A stretch of 64,000 nucleotides of DNA from Moraxella boevrei DSM 14165 (GCF_000379845.1 NZ_KB903793.1:41404-105403); one strand, 5' to 3'. Shown: positions 10,148 through 18,837, numbered from the stretch's first letter. The notes: a model not told the origin generated them from the sequence alone. Made by a program: numbers and translations.

Positions 10148-11353
10148 ATGACAACCACCCCAAAAAAACCAACTACTCAAAAATCGATTAATAAAGTCCA
10201 AAAAGTCACCGAGCCGTACGAAACCGACCCAGAAGCCTTGCTAGCACTCAAACAAGAAGACCGTAAAGTACGAAAAGCCACCAAAACCAAATCCGCCATC
10301 GATGACACGTTGCTTGCCGACCTAAAAAAAGGTAATGTGCAAAAAGGCAACGAACACCTTGAAGCCTTACTTCACGATGCCACAAGTGATGAACTATCCG
10401 CCTTAAAAGATATATTTGCCGAGCAAGCGATTGCTAACCGTGTCAAAACGGGTGTGAAAAAAGATGACGAACTTGCCGAAGGCTGGCGAGACGGGGCGTA
10501 TCCTTATAAGAACCGCCTAAGCCGTAAAAATTATGAAGCCCAAAAATACGAACTCCAAGTTGAATTGCTCAAATTACAAAAATGGGTGAAAGAAACAGGA
10601 CAAAAAGTCGTGATTTTGTTTGAAGGGCGTGATGCTGCTGGTAAAGGCGGTACCATCAAACGCTTTATGGAGCATCTAAACCCACGTGGTGCTAGAGTGA
10701 TTGCCCTAGAAAAACCAACCGAACAAGAGCAAGGACAGTGGTATTTCCAGCGTTATGTCAAGCATCTACCAACCAATGGTGAAATCGTGCTGTTTGACCG
10801 TTCATGGTATAACCGTGCAGGTGTAGAGCGTGTGATGGGCTTTTGTACTGATGAGCAGTACGAAGACTTTATGCGTCAAGTTCCTGAGTTTGAAAAACAT
10901 TTAATTAGTTCAGGTATTCATTTGATTAAATTTTGGTTTTCCGTTAGCCGTGACGAACAACGTCGCCGATTTGCCCAACGTGAAGCCCACCCATTAAAAC
11001 AATGGAAATTATCACCGATTGACAAAGCATCTTTGAATAAATGGGACGATTACACGTTGGCAAAAGAAGCCATGTTCTACAACACCGATACCGCCGAAAG
11101 CCCTTGGATTGTTATCAAATCTGACGATAAAAAACGTGCCAGACTTGGGGCGATGCGTTATGTACTAAACAAACTGCCCTACGCCCAAAAAGAGAAGAAA
11201 AATGTACGTGCACCAGACCCGCTTATTGTCGGACGTGCAGGTGCTTTGTATGAACAAGGCGAACGAGAAGATTTAGAAGTAGCGGACGAACCAAATATTG
11301 TACTGGCTCATACCATTGAAAGCAAAAAAATTGCCAAAAAAACAAAAAAATAA
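10148..11353 (+). CDS. ppk2: Polyphosphate kinase 2 family protein
   Basis: The 401-residue protein has the PPK2 P-loop kinase core: FEGRDAAGKGGTIKR near residues 158-172 (Walker A), the lid and base region TEQEQGQWYFQRYVKHLP, and LFDRSWYNRAGVERVMGF (Walker B). The enzyme transfers phosphate between polyphosphate and nucleotides, usually GDP or ADP. A charged, lysine-rich N-terminal extension of about 110 residues and a C-terminal KKIAKKTKK tail flank the core. It starts after GGAG at 6 bases. It is monocistronic, in a divergent pair with ibaG across a 277-base gap that contains possible promoters but no gene. Confidence 0.92.
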   Translation: MTTTPKKPTTQKSINKVQKVTEPYETDPEALLALKQEDRKVRKATKTKSAIDDTLLADLKKGNVQKGNEHLEALLHDATSDELSALKDIFAEQAIANRVKTGVKKDDELAEGWRDGAYPYKNRLSRKNYEAQKYELQVELLKLQKWVKETGQKVVILFEGRDAAGKGGTIKRFMEHLNPRGARVIALEKPTEQEQGQWYFQRYVKHLPTNGEIVLFDRSWYNRAGVERVMGFCTDEQYEDFMRQVPEFEKHLISSGIHLIKFWFSVSRDEQRRRFAQREAHPLKQWKLSPIDKASLNKWDDYTLAKEAMFYNTDTAESPWIVIKSDDKKRARLGAMRYVLNKLPYAQKEKKNVRAPDPLIVGRAGALYEQGEREDLEVADEPNIVLAHTIESKKIAKKTKK

Positions 11354-11449
11354 ATCGTTATTTTAACTTTTTTAACAAACCAATTTATTTCATGATAATA
11401 GTGGGATAAATTGGTTTTTGTTTTAGCGGTTTTTTTAAAGGCGAAAAAT

Positions 11450-11458
11450 TGTTATAAT
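11450..11458 (+). promoter_or_regulatory. Extended -10 promoter of hemL
   Basis: TGT followed by TATAAT is an extended -10 element about 50 bases before the hemL ATG. The -35 region is a weak T-run. Confidence 0.45.
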
Positions 11459-11506
11459 GATTGGCAATTTTTTAACATTTTTTTAAAATCAAAAATAGGA
11501 ATAACC

Positions 11507-12799
11507 ATGAGCAACGCCAACCAAATTTTATTCAACAAAGCCAAAATCCACATCGCAGGGGGTGTTAATTCGCCTGTGCGTGCCTTTGCAGGTGTGGGTG
11601 GAACGCCTGTATTTATCAGCCGTGCCAAAGGCTCAAAAATATACGACACCGAAAATAATGCCTATATTGACTATGTTGGCTCATGGGGACCGATGATTTT
11701 GGGTCATAGCCACCCACATATCATTGAAGCGGTGAAAAAAGCCTGTGATGATGGTCTATCTTTTGGTGCACCCACGCCATTTGAAACTACCATTGCCGAC
11801 AAAATTTGTGAATTAATCCCAAGTATTGAATTAATACGCATGACCAGTTCAGGCACAGAAGCCACCATGTCTGCCATTCGTTTGGCTCGTGGCTATACTG
11901 GGCGTGATAAAATTGTCAAATTTGAAGGCTGTTACCACGGACATTCTGATAGCTTGTTGGTAAAAGCAGGCTCTGGTATGCTTGACATCGGAGAACCGAC
12001 ATCAAAGGGCGTACCAGCCGACTTTGCCAAACATACCCTTACCTTACCCTATAATGACAAACAAGCTTTAATAGACTGTTTTGCAAAATTTGGTAATGAA
12101 ATTGCCTGTGTCATCGTTGAACCAGTCGCAGGCAACATGAACATGGTCATTCCAAGCCAAGATTTTCACAACACCTTACGCCAACTTTGTACAGACAATG
12201 AAGCGGTGCTGATTTTTGACGAAGTAATGACAGGTTTTCGGGTTGGACTAGGCGGTGCTCAAGCCCATTTTGGCATTACCCCAGATTTAACGACTTTTGG
12301 TAAAATCATCGGTGCAGGCTTGCCAGTTGGGGCATTTGGTGGTAAACGTGAAATCATGGAACACATCGCACCGCTTGGGGGCGTGTATCAAGCAGGCACA
12401 TTATCAGGCAATCCTTTGGCAATGCGAGCAGGGATTGCTATGTTTGAATTATTAACCCAAGACGGTTTTTACGACAAATTGAGCGAAAAAGTCGTGTACT
12501 TGACTGATAATTTGGAAAAATTGGCAAAAGAAGCAGGGATTGCTTTTAAAACCACCCATTTAGGCGGTATGTTTGGTTTGTATTTTACCGACAATGACTT
12601 GCCAAAAAACTTTGATGAAGTCAGCCAATGTGATGATAAAAAATTTGCTACCTTTTTTCATGGTATGCTAGAACGTGGCATATATCTTGCTCCGTCTGCG
12701 TTTGAGGTCGGGTTTATGAGTAGTGAACACAGCCAAGAAGATTTAGATAAGACGTTAGAAACGGCAAAAGAAGTGTTTGCAAATATGGCACAAGCCTAA
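11507..12799 (+). CDS. hemL: Glutamate-1-semialdehyde 2,1-aminomutase
   Basis: A PLP enzyme of the C5 heme pathway that converts glutamate-1-semialdehyde to 5-aminolevulinate. The PLP lysine is in [16 protein letters not shown], the fold-type I aspartate in [12 protein letters not shown], and [11 protein letters not shown] is the N-terminal signature. The frame is open from 11411, but that region contains the likely promoter; the ATG at 11507 follows AGGAATAACC and gives 430 residues, the family norm. A tRNA-Lys gene with its own promoter follows. Confidence 0.96.
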   Translation: MSNANQILFNKAKIHIAGGVNSPVRAFAGVGGTPVFISRAKGSKIYDTENNAYIDYVGSWGPMILGHSHPHIIEAVKKACDDGLSFGAPTPFETTIADKICELIPSIELIRMTSSGTEATMSAIRLARGYTGRDKIVKFEGCYHGHSDSLLVKAGSGMLDIGEPTSKGVPADFAKHTLTLPYNDKQALIDCFAKFGNEIACVIVEPVAGNMNMVIPSQDFHNTLRQLCTDNEAVLIFDEVMTGFRVGLGGAQAHFGITPDLTTFGKIIGAGLPVGAFGGKREIMEHIAPLGGVYQAGTLSGNPLAMRAGIAMFELLTQDGFYDKLSEKVVYLTDNLEKLAKEAGIAFKTTHLGGMFGLYFTDNDLPKNFDEVSQCDDKKFATFFHGMLERGIYLAPSAFEVGFMSSEHSQEDLDKTLETAKEVFANMAQA

Positions 12800-12838
12800 A
12801 AATTTTGATAAAAAATTGCAAAATTTTCTAAAAAAACC

Positions 12839-12866
12839 TTGCTTTTTTAAAAAATATCCGTATAAT
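12839..12866 (+). promoter_or_regulatory. Promoter of tRNA-Lys
   Basis: TTGCTT and a perfect TATAAT (12861-12866) are separated by 16 bases, ending 11 bases before the mature tRNA. Confidence 0.7.
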
Positions 12867-12877
12867 ACGCACTCATT

Positions 12878-12953
12878 GGATCGTTAGCTCAGTTGGTAGA
12901 GCAGCGGACTTTTAATCCGTTGGTCCCGCGTTCGAGTCGCGGACGATCCACCA
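12878..12953 (+). tRNA. tRNA-Lys (UUU)
   Basis: The 76-base gene folds as a cloverleaf: acceptor GGATCGT pairs with ACGATCC, the D arm carries AGTTGGTAGA, the anticodon stem GCGGA/TCCGT holds the loop CTTTTAA with anticodon TTT, and the T arm CCGCG/CGCGG holds TTCGAGT. The 3' CCA is encoded. It has its own promoter and terminator. Confidence 0.97.
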
Positions 12954-12973
12954 TTTATACAAAAAATAAAGAT

Positions 12974-13002
12974 AAACCCTTTCTTAACGAAAGGGTTTTT
13001 TT
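12974..13002 (+). terminator. Rho-independent terminator of tRNA-Lys
   Basis: AAACCCTTTC pairs with GAAAGGGTTT around a 5-base loop and runs into a T-tract. Confidence 0.9.
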
Positions 13003-13194
13003 CTGCCAAAAATTTTTAACATGGTGATAAAAAACGCCATTCATTTAGAATTTGTTACAAAAGTTACAAGTTATCCAAAAAACATTGCACGGCTAGGCTA
13101 GAACTGCAAGAAAAATTTAGCGATAATAGCCCACATCAATTTTTACCCTAAATTTTATTTTTAAAAAATTTTAAATTTTGAAAGAGGAACGATT

Positions 13195-13848
13195 ATGTTA
13201 AAACAATTTACCACGCCTGTATTAACCGCCATTTTGGCTATGTCAACCCCGTTAGCAATGGGGCTTGCCACTGCCCAAGCTAAACCTGCAAACGAAGCAA
13301 CGGCATCAAAAAACTTAAATGGTTTATTAACCAACGTTAAAAGCATGACTGCCAATTTTAGCCAAATGACCAAAGGTGGAAAATCTGCCAACCGCAGTTT
13401 TAGTGGAACAATGGCGGTACAACGCCCAAATAACTTTCGTTGGCACACCACAGGCAACGCTGAACAGTTAGTGGTAGCGAACGGTAGCACCCTTTGGATT
13501 TATGATAAAGATTTACAACAAGCCACTCGCCAAAGTGTGAGCAATCAAATTGGCGATACGCCTGCGTTATTGCTATCGGGCGACCCTACCAAAATTTCTG
13601 CCAGTTTTAAAGTGACCCAACCCGATGCGAGCAAAAATTACTATGTGTTACAACCAAAATCAAGTAATGCTAACTTTAAAAGCCTAAGTTTATCCTTTAA
13701 CAACGGCAACCCTGTAATGATGGTGTTAAATGATAACTTGGGGCAAACAACGAGCATCAAATTTAGCAATGTCAAACGCAATACTGGCATTGCCAAAAGT
13801 CAATTTACCTTTACACCACCAAAAGGGGTGGATGTGATTGACCAATAA
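13195..13848 (+). CDS. lolA: Outer-membrane lipoprotein carrier LolA
   Basis: LolA ferries lipoproteins across the periplasm from LolCDE to LolB. The 217-residue precursor has a signal peptide ending near ATAQA (residues 25-29). It then shows the LolA pattern: NVKSMTANFSQ, the FSGTMAVQRPNNFRW strand pair, LWIYDKDLQQATRQSV and GDPTKISASFKV. Length and order fit the family. The start follows GAGGAACGATT. It is monocistronic between a tRNA terminator and its own terminator. Confidence 0.93.
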   Translation: MLKQFTTPVLTAILAMSTPLAMGLATAQAKPANEATASKNLNGLLTNVKSMTANFSQMTKGGKSANRSFSGTMAVQRPNNFRWHTTGNAEQLVVANGSTLWIYDKDLQQATRQSVSNQIGDTPALLLSGDPTKISASFKVTQPDASKNYYVLQPKSSNANFKSLSLSFNNGNPVMMVLNDNLGQTTSIKFSNVKRNTGIAKSQFTFTPPKGVDVIDQ

Positions 13849-13883
13849 TTGACAATACGGATACCAACCGTTGTAAATTTTAT

Positions 13884-13910
13884 AAACCCATGTGAATAGC
13901 ATGGGTTTTT
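13884..13910 (+). terminator. Rho-independent terminator of lolA
   Basis: AAACCCATG pairs with CATGGGTTT around TGAATAG and is followed by T residues. Confidence 0.85.
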
Positions 13911-14009
13911 GGATTTTGTTGTAATTTGTTACAATTTTTTGTGATTTTAGGGTTGTGGTTGCGGATTAAAACTTGGGGTGAATTACTAGCATTTTTTATT
14001 TAAAGGGAG

Positions 14010-14141
14010 TATAATTGCCACGTTTCGCCAGTTGATAGCGTTTAACAATCAAGTTTTGCCCATTTTGTTTTATCGATTGATAAGTTTTGCAATATTTTTT
14101 TTAAGTTTGTGGCAAAAATCGCTAGGAATGGCGGTTTTTTT
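14010..14141 (+). ncRNA. Candidate structured leader, attenuator or small RNA upstream of nuo
   Basis: The 638-base gap before nuoA has no convincing gene. It contains a TATAAT at 14010-14015, a long-range pair TTGCCAC (14015-14021) with GTGGCAA (14109-14115), and a hairpin AAAATCGC/GCGGTTTT (14115-14138) followed by seven T residues, which looks like a rho-independent terminator on the nuo strand. If transcription starts further upstream, this is a closed RNA fold ending in a terminator, either a small RNA or an attenuator of nuo. If TATAAT is the -10 box, the left arm is not transcribed and only the terminator remains. Confidence 0.35.
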
Positions 14142-14384
14142 GACACAAATTTGATTATGAATGCAAATTTTTGGGATAGATTTTAGCGATTAACCAGCCG
14201 ATAGATGAATATTAAACAAAACGATGATGGATAAATCGGGTTATTAGATGTGTGATGTGTTGTTTTGTCTAGGATTTGATTTATCGTGAGATTTATCAAA
14301 GCATTTGTATTATCTTTCTATTTTTCTCTTGCATGGCTAGTAGCCAAGCGTCAAGATGCGTCAATCGGTTGAATGAAAAAATAA

Positions 14385-14512
14385 GAACCTGTATTCATAA
14401 TGTTTTTGCAATGAAAAATGCGATAAATCGCCTGCTTTTCATGCAAAAGCAAACTTTTATGGACTACTTTTACAAAAAAAATTAAGTTGTGTAAGGTTAT
14501 GAATACAGGTTT
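14385..14512. mobile_element. MITE-like element, 128 bp, upstream of nuoA
   Basis: AACCTGTATTCATAA (14386-14400) is repeated inverted at 14497-14511 without mismatch, and the 128-base unit is flanked by TAA on both sides (14382-14384 and 14513-14515). The interior folds as nested hairpins (ATGAAAA/TTTTCAT, GCGAT/ATCGC). Short terminal inverted repeats of this kind with a 3-base target duplication are known for IS5-related elements and their internally deleted derivatives. No transposase is present. The element ends only about 36 bases before the nuoA start, so it lies in the nuo leader. Confidence 0.5.
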
Positions 14513-14548
14513 TAATAAGTTCAAAATCCTTTTGGCAAGGAGTTCTTA

Positions 14549-15073
14549 ATGCTGTTAAGTTTTGATTGGTCTGCGATTGTCTTTTTATTGGCAGGGTTTG
14601 GTCTGTGCCTATTTATGCTGTTGGTGCCACGTTTATTGGGTGGTACATCAAAAGGCTTTCAAAAAGAAGAAAATTTTGAGTCGGGCGTGGTCGGTGCGGG
14701 TACGGCTCGTATTCGTTTGTCTGCCAAGTTTTATGTGGTGGCGATTTTCTTTGTGATTTTTGACCTTGAAGCCTTGTACCTTTATACCTATGCGGTATCG
14801 GTCAAAGAGGCCGGTTGGCTTGGTTTTGCGACCATTGTGGTGTTTGTGCTTGAGTTGTTGGTAGGTTTGTATTATTTGTTAAAATTGGGTGCATTAAATT
14901 GGTCGCCAATTGACAAAAAACCAAAAACCCCACGTTTAAGTACAAAACCTGTTGGTTTTAATTTGGCGGATATTACCAAATTTAATGGCATTGATGAGCT
15001 AGAAACTGACCCAACAGGCAAAGTGCCTGCTCAGTCGTCTGGTAAGGTTTTTTCAGAAATAAAAGACTTGTAA
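14549..15073 (+). CDS. nuoA: NADH-quinone oxidoreductase subunit A
   Basis: A small membrane subunit of complex I with three transmembrane helices (about 8-30, 62-85, 92-115). The conserved loop YESG-like segment is present as FESGVVGAGTARIRLSAKFY, followed by FVIFDLEALYLY. At 174 residues it is longer than the Escherichia coli protein because of a polar C-terminal tail from about residue 125. The start follows AAGGAG. It is the first gene of the nuo operon, but nuoB does not follow: an acidic protein gene is inserted between them. Confidence 0.95.
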   Translation: MLLSFDWSAIVFLLAGFGLCLFMLLVPRLLGGTSKGFQKEENFESGVVGAGTARIRLSAKFYVVAIFFVIFDLEALYLYTYAVSVKEAGWLGFATIVVFVLELLVGLYYLLKLGALNWSPIDKKPKTPRLSTKPVGFNLADITKFNGIDELETDPTGKVPAQSSGKVFSEIKDL

Positions 15074-15080
15074 AGGGTAC

Positions 15081-15188
15081 TTGAATAAAGACAAACAAGA
15101 TGTGGTAAACATTGACCATATCAGCCAAACAGGGCGAGTTACCATGCAAAAGTTGATTAATTACAGAATTGTCATAAGTAAAACTTAA
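15081..15188 (+). pseudogene. Possible orphan toxin tail between nuoA and the acidic protein gene
   Basis: A short frame without a normal start reads about 35 residues, including NIDHISQTGRVTMQKLINYR, and stops 40 bases before the acidic protein gene. It may be the left-over C terminus of an effector whose immunity gene follows. The length is too short to exclude chance. Confidence 0.2.
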
Positions 15189-15228
15189 CTAAGTTTGAAT
15201 AAATGGGCTATTTAAAAAAGGTGTTAAA

Positions 15229-15780
15229 ATGCAGGAAAAATTTGCCGAATTTTTAGAATTGTTAGCTGATTATGATGATCCTTCTGAATTGCTTGAGCTT
15301 TTTGACAGTTTGGTGGGCGATAGAGTGTCTTTTTCTCGGTTTTTGATGGAAGCTTACGGTCTTACAAAAGAAGAAGCAGAAGAATGGCAGGATGATGATG
15401 AGGCTTATGAAGATGAAGAAGATAGGGAATATTCACGGCGTTTACAATTATCGGCTGGTGTTTGTTTGTTGCTTCGTGAATTTGGATATGTTTACAATGA
15501 CGATTGGAAGATGGATTATGAAGGTCTAAGTGAACATATTTCTGAATGGCTTGACCAAGAATTTGAAATTACTTTTGAAGAATGCAAGATGGCTTTTGAT
15601 GATTCAGATGGTGAAGCTATGCCCGCTGATGTTATTCGCCAAAAAATAGAACAAGAAAGCGATTTTACTTTACTTGAATTTATTAGTGGAGATGACGATG
15701 TGAATTTTGCGATTGTCCAAAAAACTGATAAAGCAAAAATTTTAGAATTAGCCGATGAATTGGGCATTATTGTAGAATAA
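15229..15780 (+). CDS. Acidic protein of unknown function, candidate immunity protein
   Basis: I do not recognise this 183-residue protein with certainty. It is very acidic (runs such as WQDDDEAYEDEEDRE at about 54-68), has no signal peptide or membrane segment, and contains a central LLREFGYVYNDDWKMDYEGL stretch that recalls DUF6630-type proteins. It sits between nuoA and nuoB, reads in the same direction, and shares the AT-rich style of the other cargo in the nuo operon. Small acidic cytoplasmic proteins next to toxin remnants are often immunity proteins against basic nuclease toxins. That role is an inference from context; a housekeeping role cannot be excluded. Confidence 0.6.
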   Translation: MQEKFAEFLELLADYDDPSELLELFDSLVGDRVSFSRFLMEAYGLTKEEAEEWQDDDEAYEDEEDREYSRRLQLSAGVCLLLREFGYVYNDDWKMDYEGLSEHISEWLDQEFEITFEECKMAFDDSDGEAMPADVIRQKIEQESDFTLLEFISGDDDVNFAIVQKTDKAKILELADELGIIVE

Positions 15781-15885
15781 TTCAATAATATTTTTCCATT
15801 CAAAATAGACATTTAATTCCTTAAATATTACACCCAAAACTCAAAAACTGCCAGTTTTAAAGCAAGCATTCTAAGGTAGATTCCC

Positions 15886-16548
15886 ATGAAATACACTTTA
15901 ACCCGTGCTAACACAGATGCCAATAAATTCCCTGCCCAAACGCGTGAAATTCTTGATGAAGAAGAAGTCAATCGCAATATTGTGATGACAAGGCTTGAAG
16001 ATTTAGCCCATAGTCTTGCCAATTGGGGACGTAAAAATTCACTGTGGCCGTTTAACTTTGGCACAAGTTGCTGTTATGTGGAATATGCCACGACATTGAC
16101 TGGTGTACATGATTTGTCTCGTTTTGGGGCGGAAGTTATCCGTGCTTCTCCTCGTCAGGCAGATGTGATGATTGTGGCAGGGACGTGTTTTATGAAAATG
16201 GCACCTGTAGTACAACGTCTGTATGAGCAAATGCTTGAGCCGAAATGGGTGATTAGTATGGGGGCGTGTGCCAATTCTGGTGGTATGTATGATGTGTATT
16301 CGGTGGTGCAGGGCGTGGATAAGATTATCCCTGTTGATGTGTATATCCCTGGTTGTCCACCACGTCCAGAAGCGTTGATTCAGGCGATTATGCTGTTGCA
16401 AAATCAGATTGATAAGGAACGCCGACCGCTGGGTATTCATGTCAAAGATGACGGTATTTATCAGCCAATTATGCAACCTGAACGTGATAGAAAACAAGCA
16501 GAACGCATTGCGGTAAAAAATTTAAGAAGTCCTGATAATGTGGAGTGA
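15886..16548 (+). CDS. nuoB: NADH-quinone oxidoreductase subunit B
   Basis: The peripheral arm subunit that carries the terminal [4Fe-4S] cluster N2 next to the quinone site. The four ligand cysteines are seen in [16 protein letters not shown] and PGCPPRPE, in the right order within 220 residues. The start is ATG 15886 after TAGATTCCC, with a weak ribosome-binding site. It should adjoin nuoA and nuoCD; here it is separated from nuoA by about 810 bases and from nuoCD by 3.5 kb of effector-immunity cargo. Confidence 0.96.
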   Translation: MKYTLTRANTDANKFPAQTREILDEEEVNRNIVMTRLEDLAHSLANWGRKNSLWPFNFGTSCCYVEYATTLTGVHDLSRFGAEVIRASPRQADVMIVAGTCFMKMAPVVQRLYEQMLEPKWVISMGACANSGGMYDVYSVVQGVDKIIPVDVYIPGCPPRPEALIQAIMLLQNQIDKERRPLGIHVKDDGIYQPIMQPERDRKQAERIAVKNLRSPDNVE

Positions 16549-16615
16549 TTGGATCTTATATTTGTTTAAAATTGGCTTTGTGAATATTTGTGTTGTGTAA
16601 TTTGGGAGATAATCT

Positions 16616-17185
16616 ATGCCCTTAACTCGCTATTATATATTGGAAAATGATACAACCACAGCAGGTGGCGTCGTCCAAACAACAACCAATCCGATTATCT
16701 CTAATGTCAGTGGCAAAAAACAAAGCTGTATCGGTGATGATGTCTGGTGTCCTGCTTGCCAATCAATGGGTCAAATCATTCCGACAGGTCCAAGATTATC
16801 TTTTTCTTTGGGTGAGGCAATGCCTGCCTTAAATGATGATTTGTGTCTATGCAAATGTAATCCACCACCAAAACTTATCAATTCCCAAACCAACTTTAAA
16901 GAAATCATTGATGATAATAGACTTGCCCAGTACCAACAAGCAAGAGAGCAATACCGACAATCTTTTGCTGGGTTTGGTATTGAAGAGATACCTACTTATA
17001 CTCTGTTGGTTTTGGTTGATGATTTTAGCAACCCCTTAAAAAATTGTTTTTATTCCATAAAATTTGATGATGGGGAGATATTATTTGGACATACAGATGA
17101 TGATGGTAGAACACAAGAATTTTTGGCAAATAAAACCATTTCCAACATTCGCTATCAAATAAATCAAGGACTTTCAGATGAGTAA
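16616..17185 (+). CDS. PAAR-domain protein with transthyretin-like C-terminal region (copy 1)
   Basis: Residues 1 to about 90 are a PAAR domain: RYYILENDTTTAGGVV at the start, then GDDVWCPACQSMGQII and ALNDDLCLCKCNPPP with cysteines that could bind a metal. PAAR proteins cap the VgrG spike of type VI secretion systems and carry effectors. After a charged linker, residues about 125-185 (YTLLVLVDDFSNPLKN, SIKFDDGEILFGHTDDDGRT) look like the beta-sandwich transthyretin-like extension that recruits cargo. The start follows GGGAG. Its 3' end overlaps the next gene by 8 bases. Copy 2 at 21897 shares the whole N-terminal half. No VgrG or other secretion genes are in the window. Confidence 0.85.
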   Translation: MPLTRYYILENDTTTAGGVVQTTTNPIISNVSGKKQSCIGDDVWCPACQSMGQIIPTGPRLSFSLGEAMPALNDDLCLCKCNPPPKLINSQTNFKEIIDDNRLAQYQQAREQYRQSFAGFGIEEIPTYTLLVLVDDFSNPLKNCFYSIKFDDGEILFGHTDDDGRTQEFLANKTISNIRYQINQGLSDE

Positions 17186-17831
17186 TTCAAGTCAAGAACA
17201 AAACAGCCCAATATTTAAACCAATGCAAAACAATATCTGTACCGCACAAATATCACCCAACGAAAGCATTATATCTCAAATTGAAAGACGGAATGCTCAA
17301 AGGCAAAAGTTAGTGGAGCAAACCATCGCTTGCCCAACTCACAAAACTTTATGTTGGGCATTAAATGAGTTGGCAAAATATGAAAATAAAAAAGGAACGG
17401 AGGAGTTTTGTGATTATGTATATCAACCACCAACAACAATAATGCATCATTCAGTTGAAAATGATTACTTAAATGACGGTGAAAATACAGAGTTTTTAAC
17501 TTTAAGTTTTCCCAAAATTGAGTATGGTTGGTTTGGTATTGAATTGGGCATAGAAGTTACACCGCCAAAATTTCCATTATATGTTGATATAGAATATATT
17601 GAAATCGGCTATGTACTTTATAAAAGGTATCGTGGCATGGCTTTCGGTTTTTATTTTGGTTTTAATAGCTTTAAACTTTTTATGCAATCGGTTTTTCGGC
17701 ATGGAGGAAATAATTTTGGACATCCACCAAATAAATATGGCTTTGTTCTTGGTGTTGCAATAGCTAGAGATTTCCCCAAAATTCAGAATTTTGTAAATCA
17801 ATGGTGTGTTGGAGAGGTGTGTAAATTATGA
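17178..17831 (+). CDS. Putative type VI effector, unrecognised family
   Basis: No domain is recognised in these 217 residues. The N-terminal half is polar, with a CPTHKTLCWALNEL stretch near residue 52 and two more cysteines nearby. The second half has a hydrophobic region (about 120-170) around YVLYKRYRGMAFGFYFGF and a C-terminal QNFVNQWCVGEVCKL tip. The effector role is inferred: the gene overlaps the PAAR gene upstream and overlaps the membrane protein gene downstream by ATGA, and a duplicate of its last 17 or so codons followed by a duplicate of the membrane protein gene lies 500 bases further on. A membrane-located partner suggests that it acts on the inner membrane or from the periplasm. 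Confidence 0.6.
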   Translation: MSNSSQEQNSPIFKPMQNNICTAQISPNESIISQIERRNAQRQKLVEQTIACPTHKTLCWALNELAKYENKKGTEEFCDYVYQPPTTIMHHSVENDYLNDGENTEFLTLSFPKIEYGWFGIELGIEVTPPKFPLYVDIEYIEIGYVLYKRYRGMAFGFYFGFNSFKLFMQSVFRHGGNNFGHPPNKYGFVLGVAIARDFPKIQNFVNQWCVGEVCKL

Positions 17832-18256
17832 ATAAATTGCGCATATTGTCAAAAAAAAACATGTATTGCGAGCTATTATTTTTATTTTTTTTAGCACCAA
17901 TGTTTCTTTATGTGTCAGCAATTGTTTATCGTATTGATGCAAGACAAAAATCAGTAAATGAATATTTTATTGAATTATTGACTTTTCCTATAGTTTTAAC
18001 TTTTTTTATATTGTTAATTTTAAACTTTTTTGCAGATTTTATAAATTATAAAAAAAATAATTTTTTTTACTTAAAAAAGATAGTAATAATTTTAAATTTG
18101 TCTTATATCTCATTTGTCTTGTTTACTATTTTTAAAAATTCAATTTACAACAATTTAAATGGTTATTACGCATTTGTTTTCTTATTTATTCCAATATTGA
18201 TGTTATTTTTCTATAAAATTTATAAATATTATGGTTATTATAAAGAATTTTTTTAA
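17828..18256 (+). CDS. Putative membrane immunity protein, four transmembrane helices
   Basis: A 142-residue, extremely AT-rich gene for a protein with four hydrophobic helices (about 14-36, 48-72, 80-100 and 112-130) and a YKYYGYYKEFF end. Family unknown. It begins with an ATG that overlaps the effector stop (ATGA), the classic layout of an immunity gene. A degraded paralogue preceded by the same effector tip follows at 18355. Together these make an immunity role against the 217-residue protein the best guess. Confidence 0.6.
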   Translation: MNKLRILSKKNMYCELLFLFFLAPMFLYVSAIVYRIDARQKSVNEYFIELLTFPIVLTFFILLILNFFADFINYKKNNFFYLKKIVIILNLSYISFVLFTIFKNSIYNNLNGYYAFVFLFIPILMLFFYKIYKYYGYYKEFF

Positions 18257-18277
18257 ATAATTTCTTTACTTTAATAG

Positions 18278-18358
18278 TATTGTGAATTATACAAAATTTC
18301 ATACAATATCCAAAGTTTTGTAAATCAATATTGTATTGGTGAGGTTTGTAGGTTATGA
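18278..18358 (+). pseudogene. Orphan effector tip, duplicate of the 217-residue protein's C terminus
   Basis: The frame ends IQSFVNQYCIGEVCRL then TGA, against IQNFVNQWCVGEVCKL in the intact gene, and the stop again overlaps the ATG of the next gene. The rest of the effector is missing. This is what tip-exchange recombination leaves behind. Confidence 0.7.
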
Positions 18359-18786
18359 ATGCGGAAGATAAATTAAGGGAGATTTCTAAAAAAATATCAA
18401 ATATGGTATTTTTAATGTAGTTTTCTTATTTCTGTTTTTTTTATGGTTTATGACCCACATTGTATACTATTTAGATGAAAAAAAGAAATCAATAGAGTTA
18501 TATGCTTTGGACTGTTTTTTTAATCCTTATGTGTTTTCTATTTTTTTTCTTATATGGGCAAACCTAATAATAGATTTTGTATTATACAAAAATTTAAAAT
18601 GAGTAAGATTAAAAATCTTATTATTTGTGTTAAATATTAACTGTATGATTTTTGTATTAGAAAATTATTTTGATAGAGATATTTTTAATATTTATGTATT
18701 CTATTTCTGTTTAGGTTTTATATCATTTATTTTTTACAAAAATACATAAATATTATCAGTATTATAAATTAACAAAAAATTTATAG
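18355..18786 (+). pseudogene. Degraded paralogue of the membrane immunity protein
   Basis: The first 21 codons (MNAEDKLREISKK and on) end in a stop. In the other frames the homology to the intact protein continues: WFMTHIVYYLDEKKKSIELY against the first helix and loop, then NINCMIFVLENYFDRDIFN and FCLGFISFIFYKNT, and finally KYYQYYK against KYYGYYK. At least three frameshifts or stops break it. It is a relic of an older immunity gene kept behind its orphan effector tip. Confidence 0.7.
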
Positions 18787-18837
18787 TTTATCAATTAGGT
18801 TGTTTTTCATTTTGTATTTTTGAAAGAGGATTAAAGT

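Noticed and set aside
14276..14485. 69-residue open frame upstream of nuoA
   Set aside because: No ribosome-binding site and no recognisable motif; its second half lies in the inverted-repeat element.
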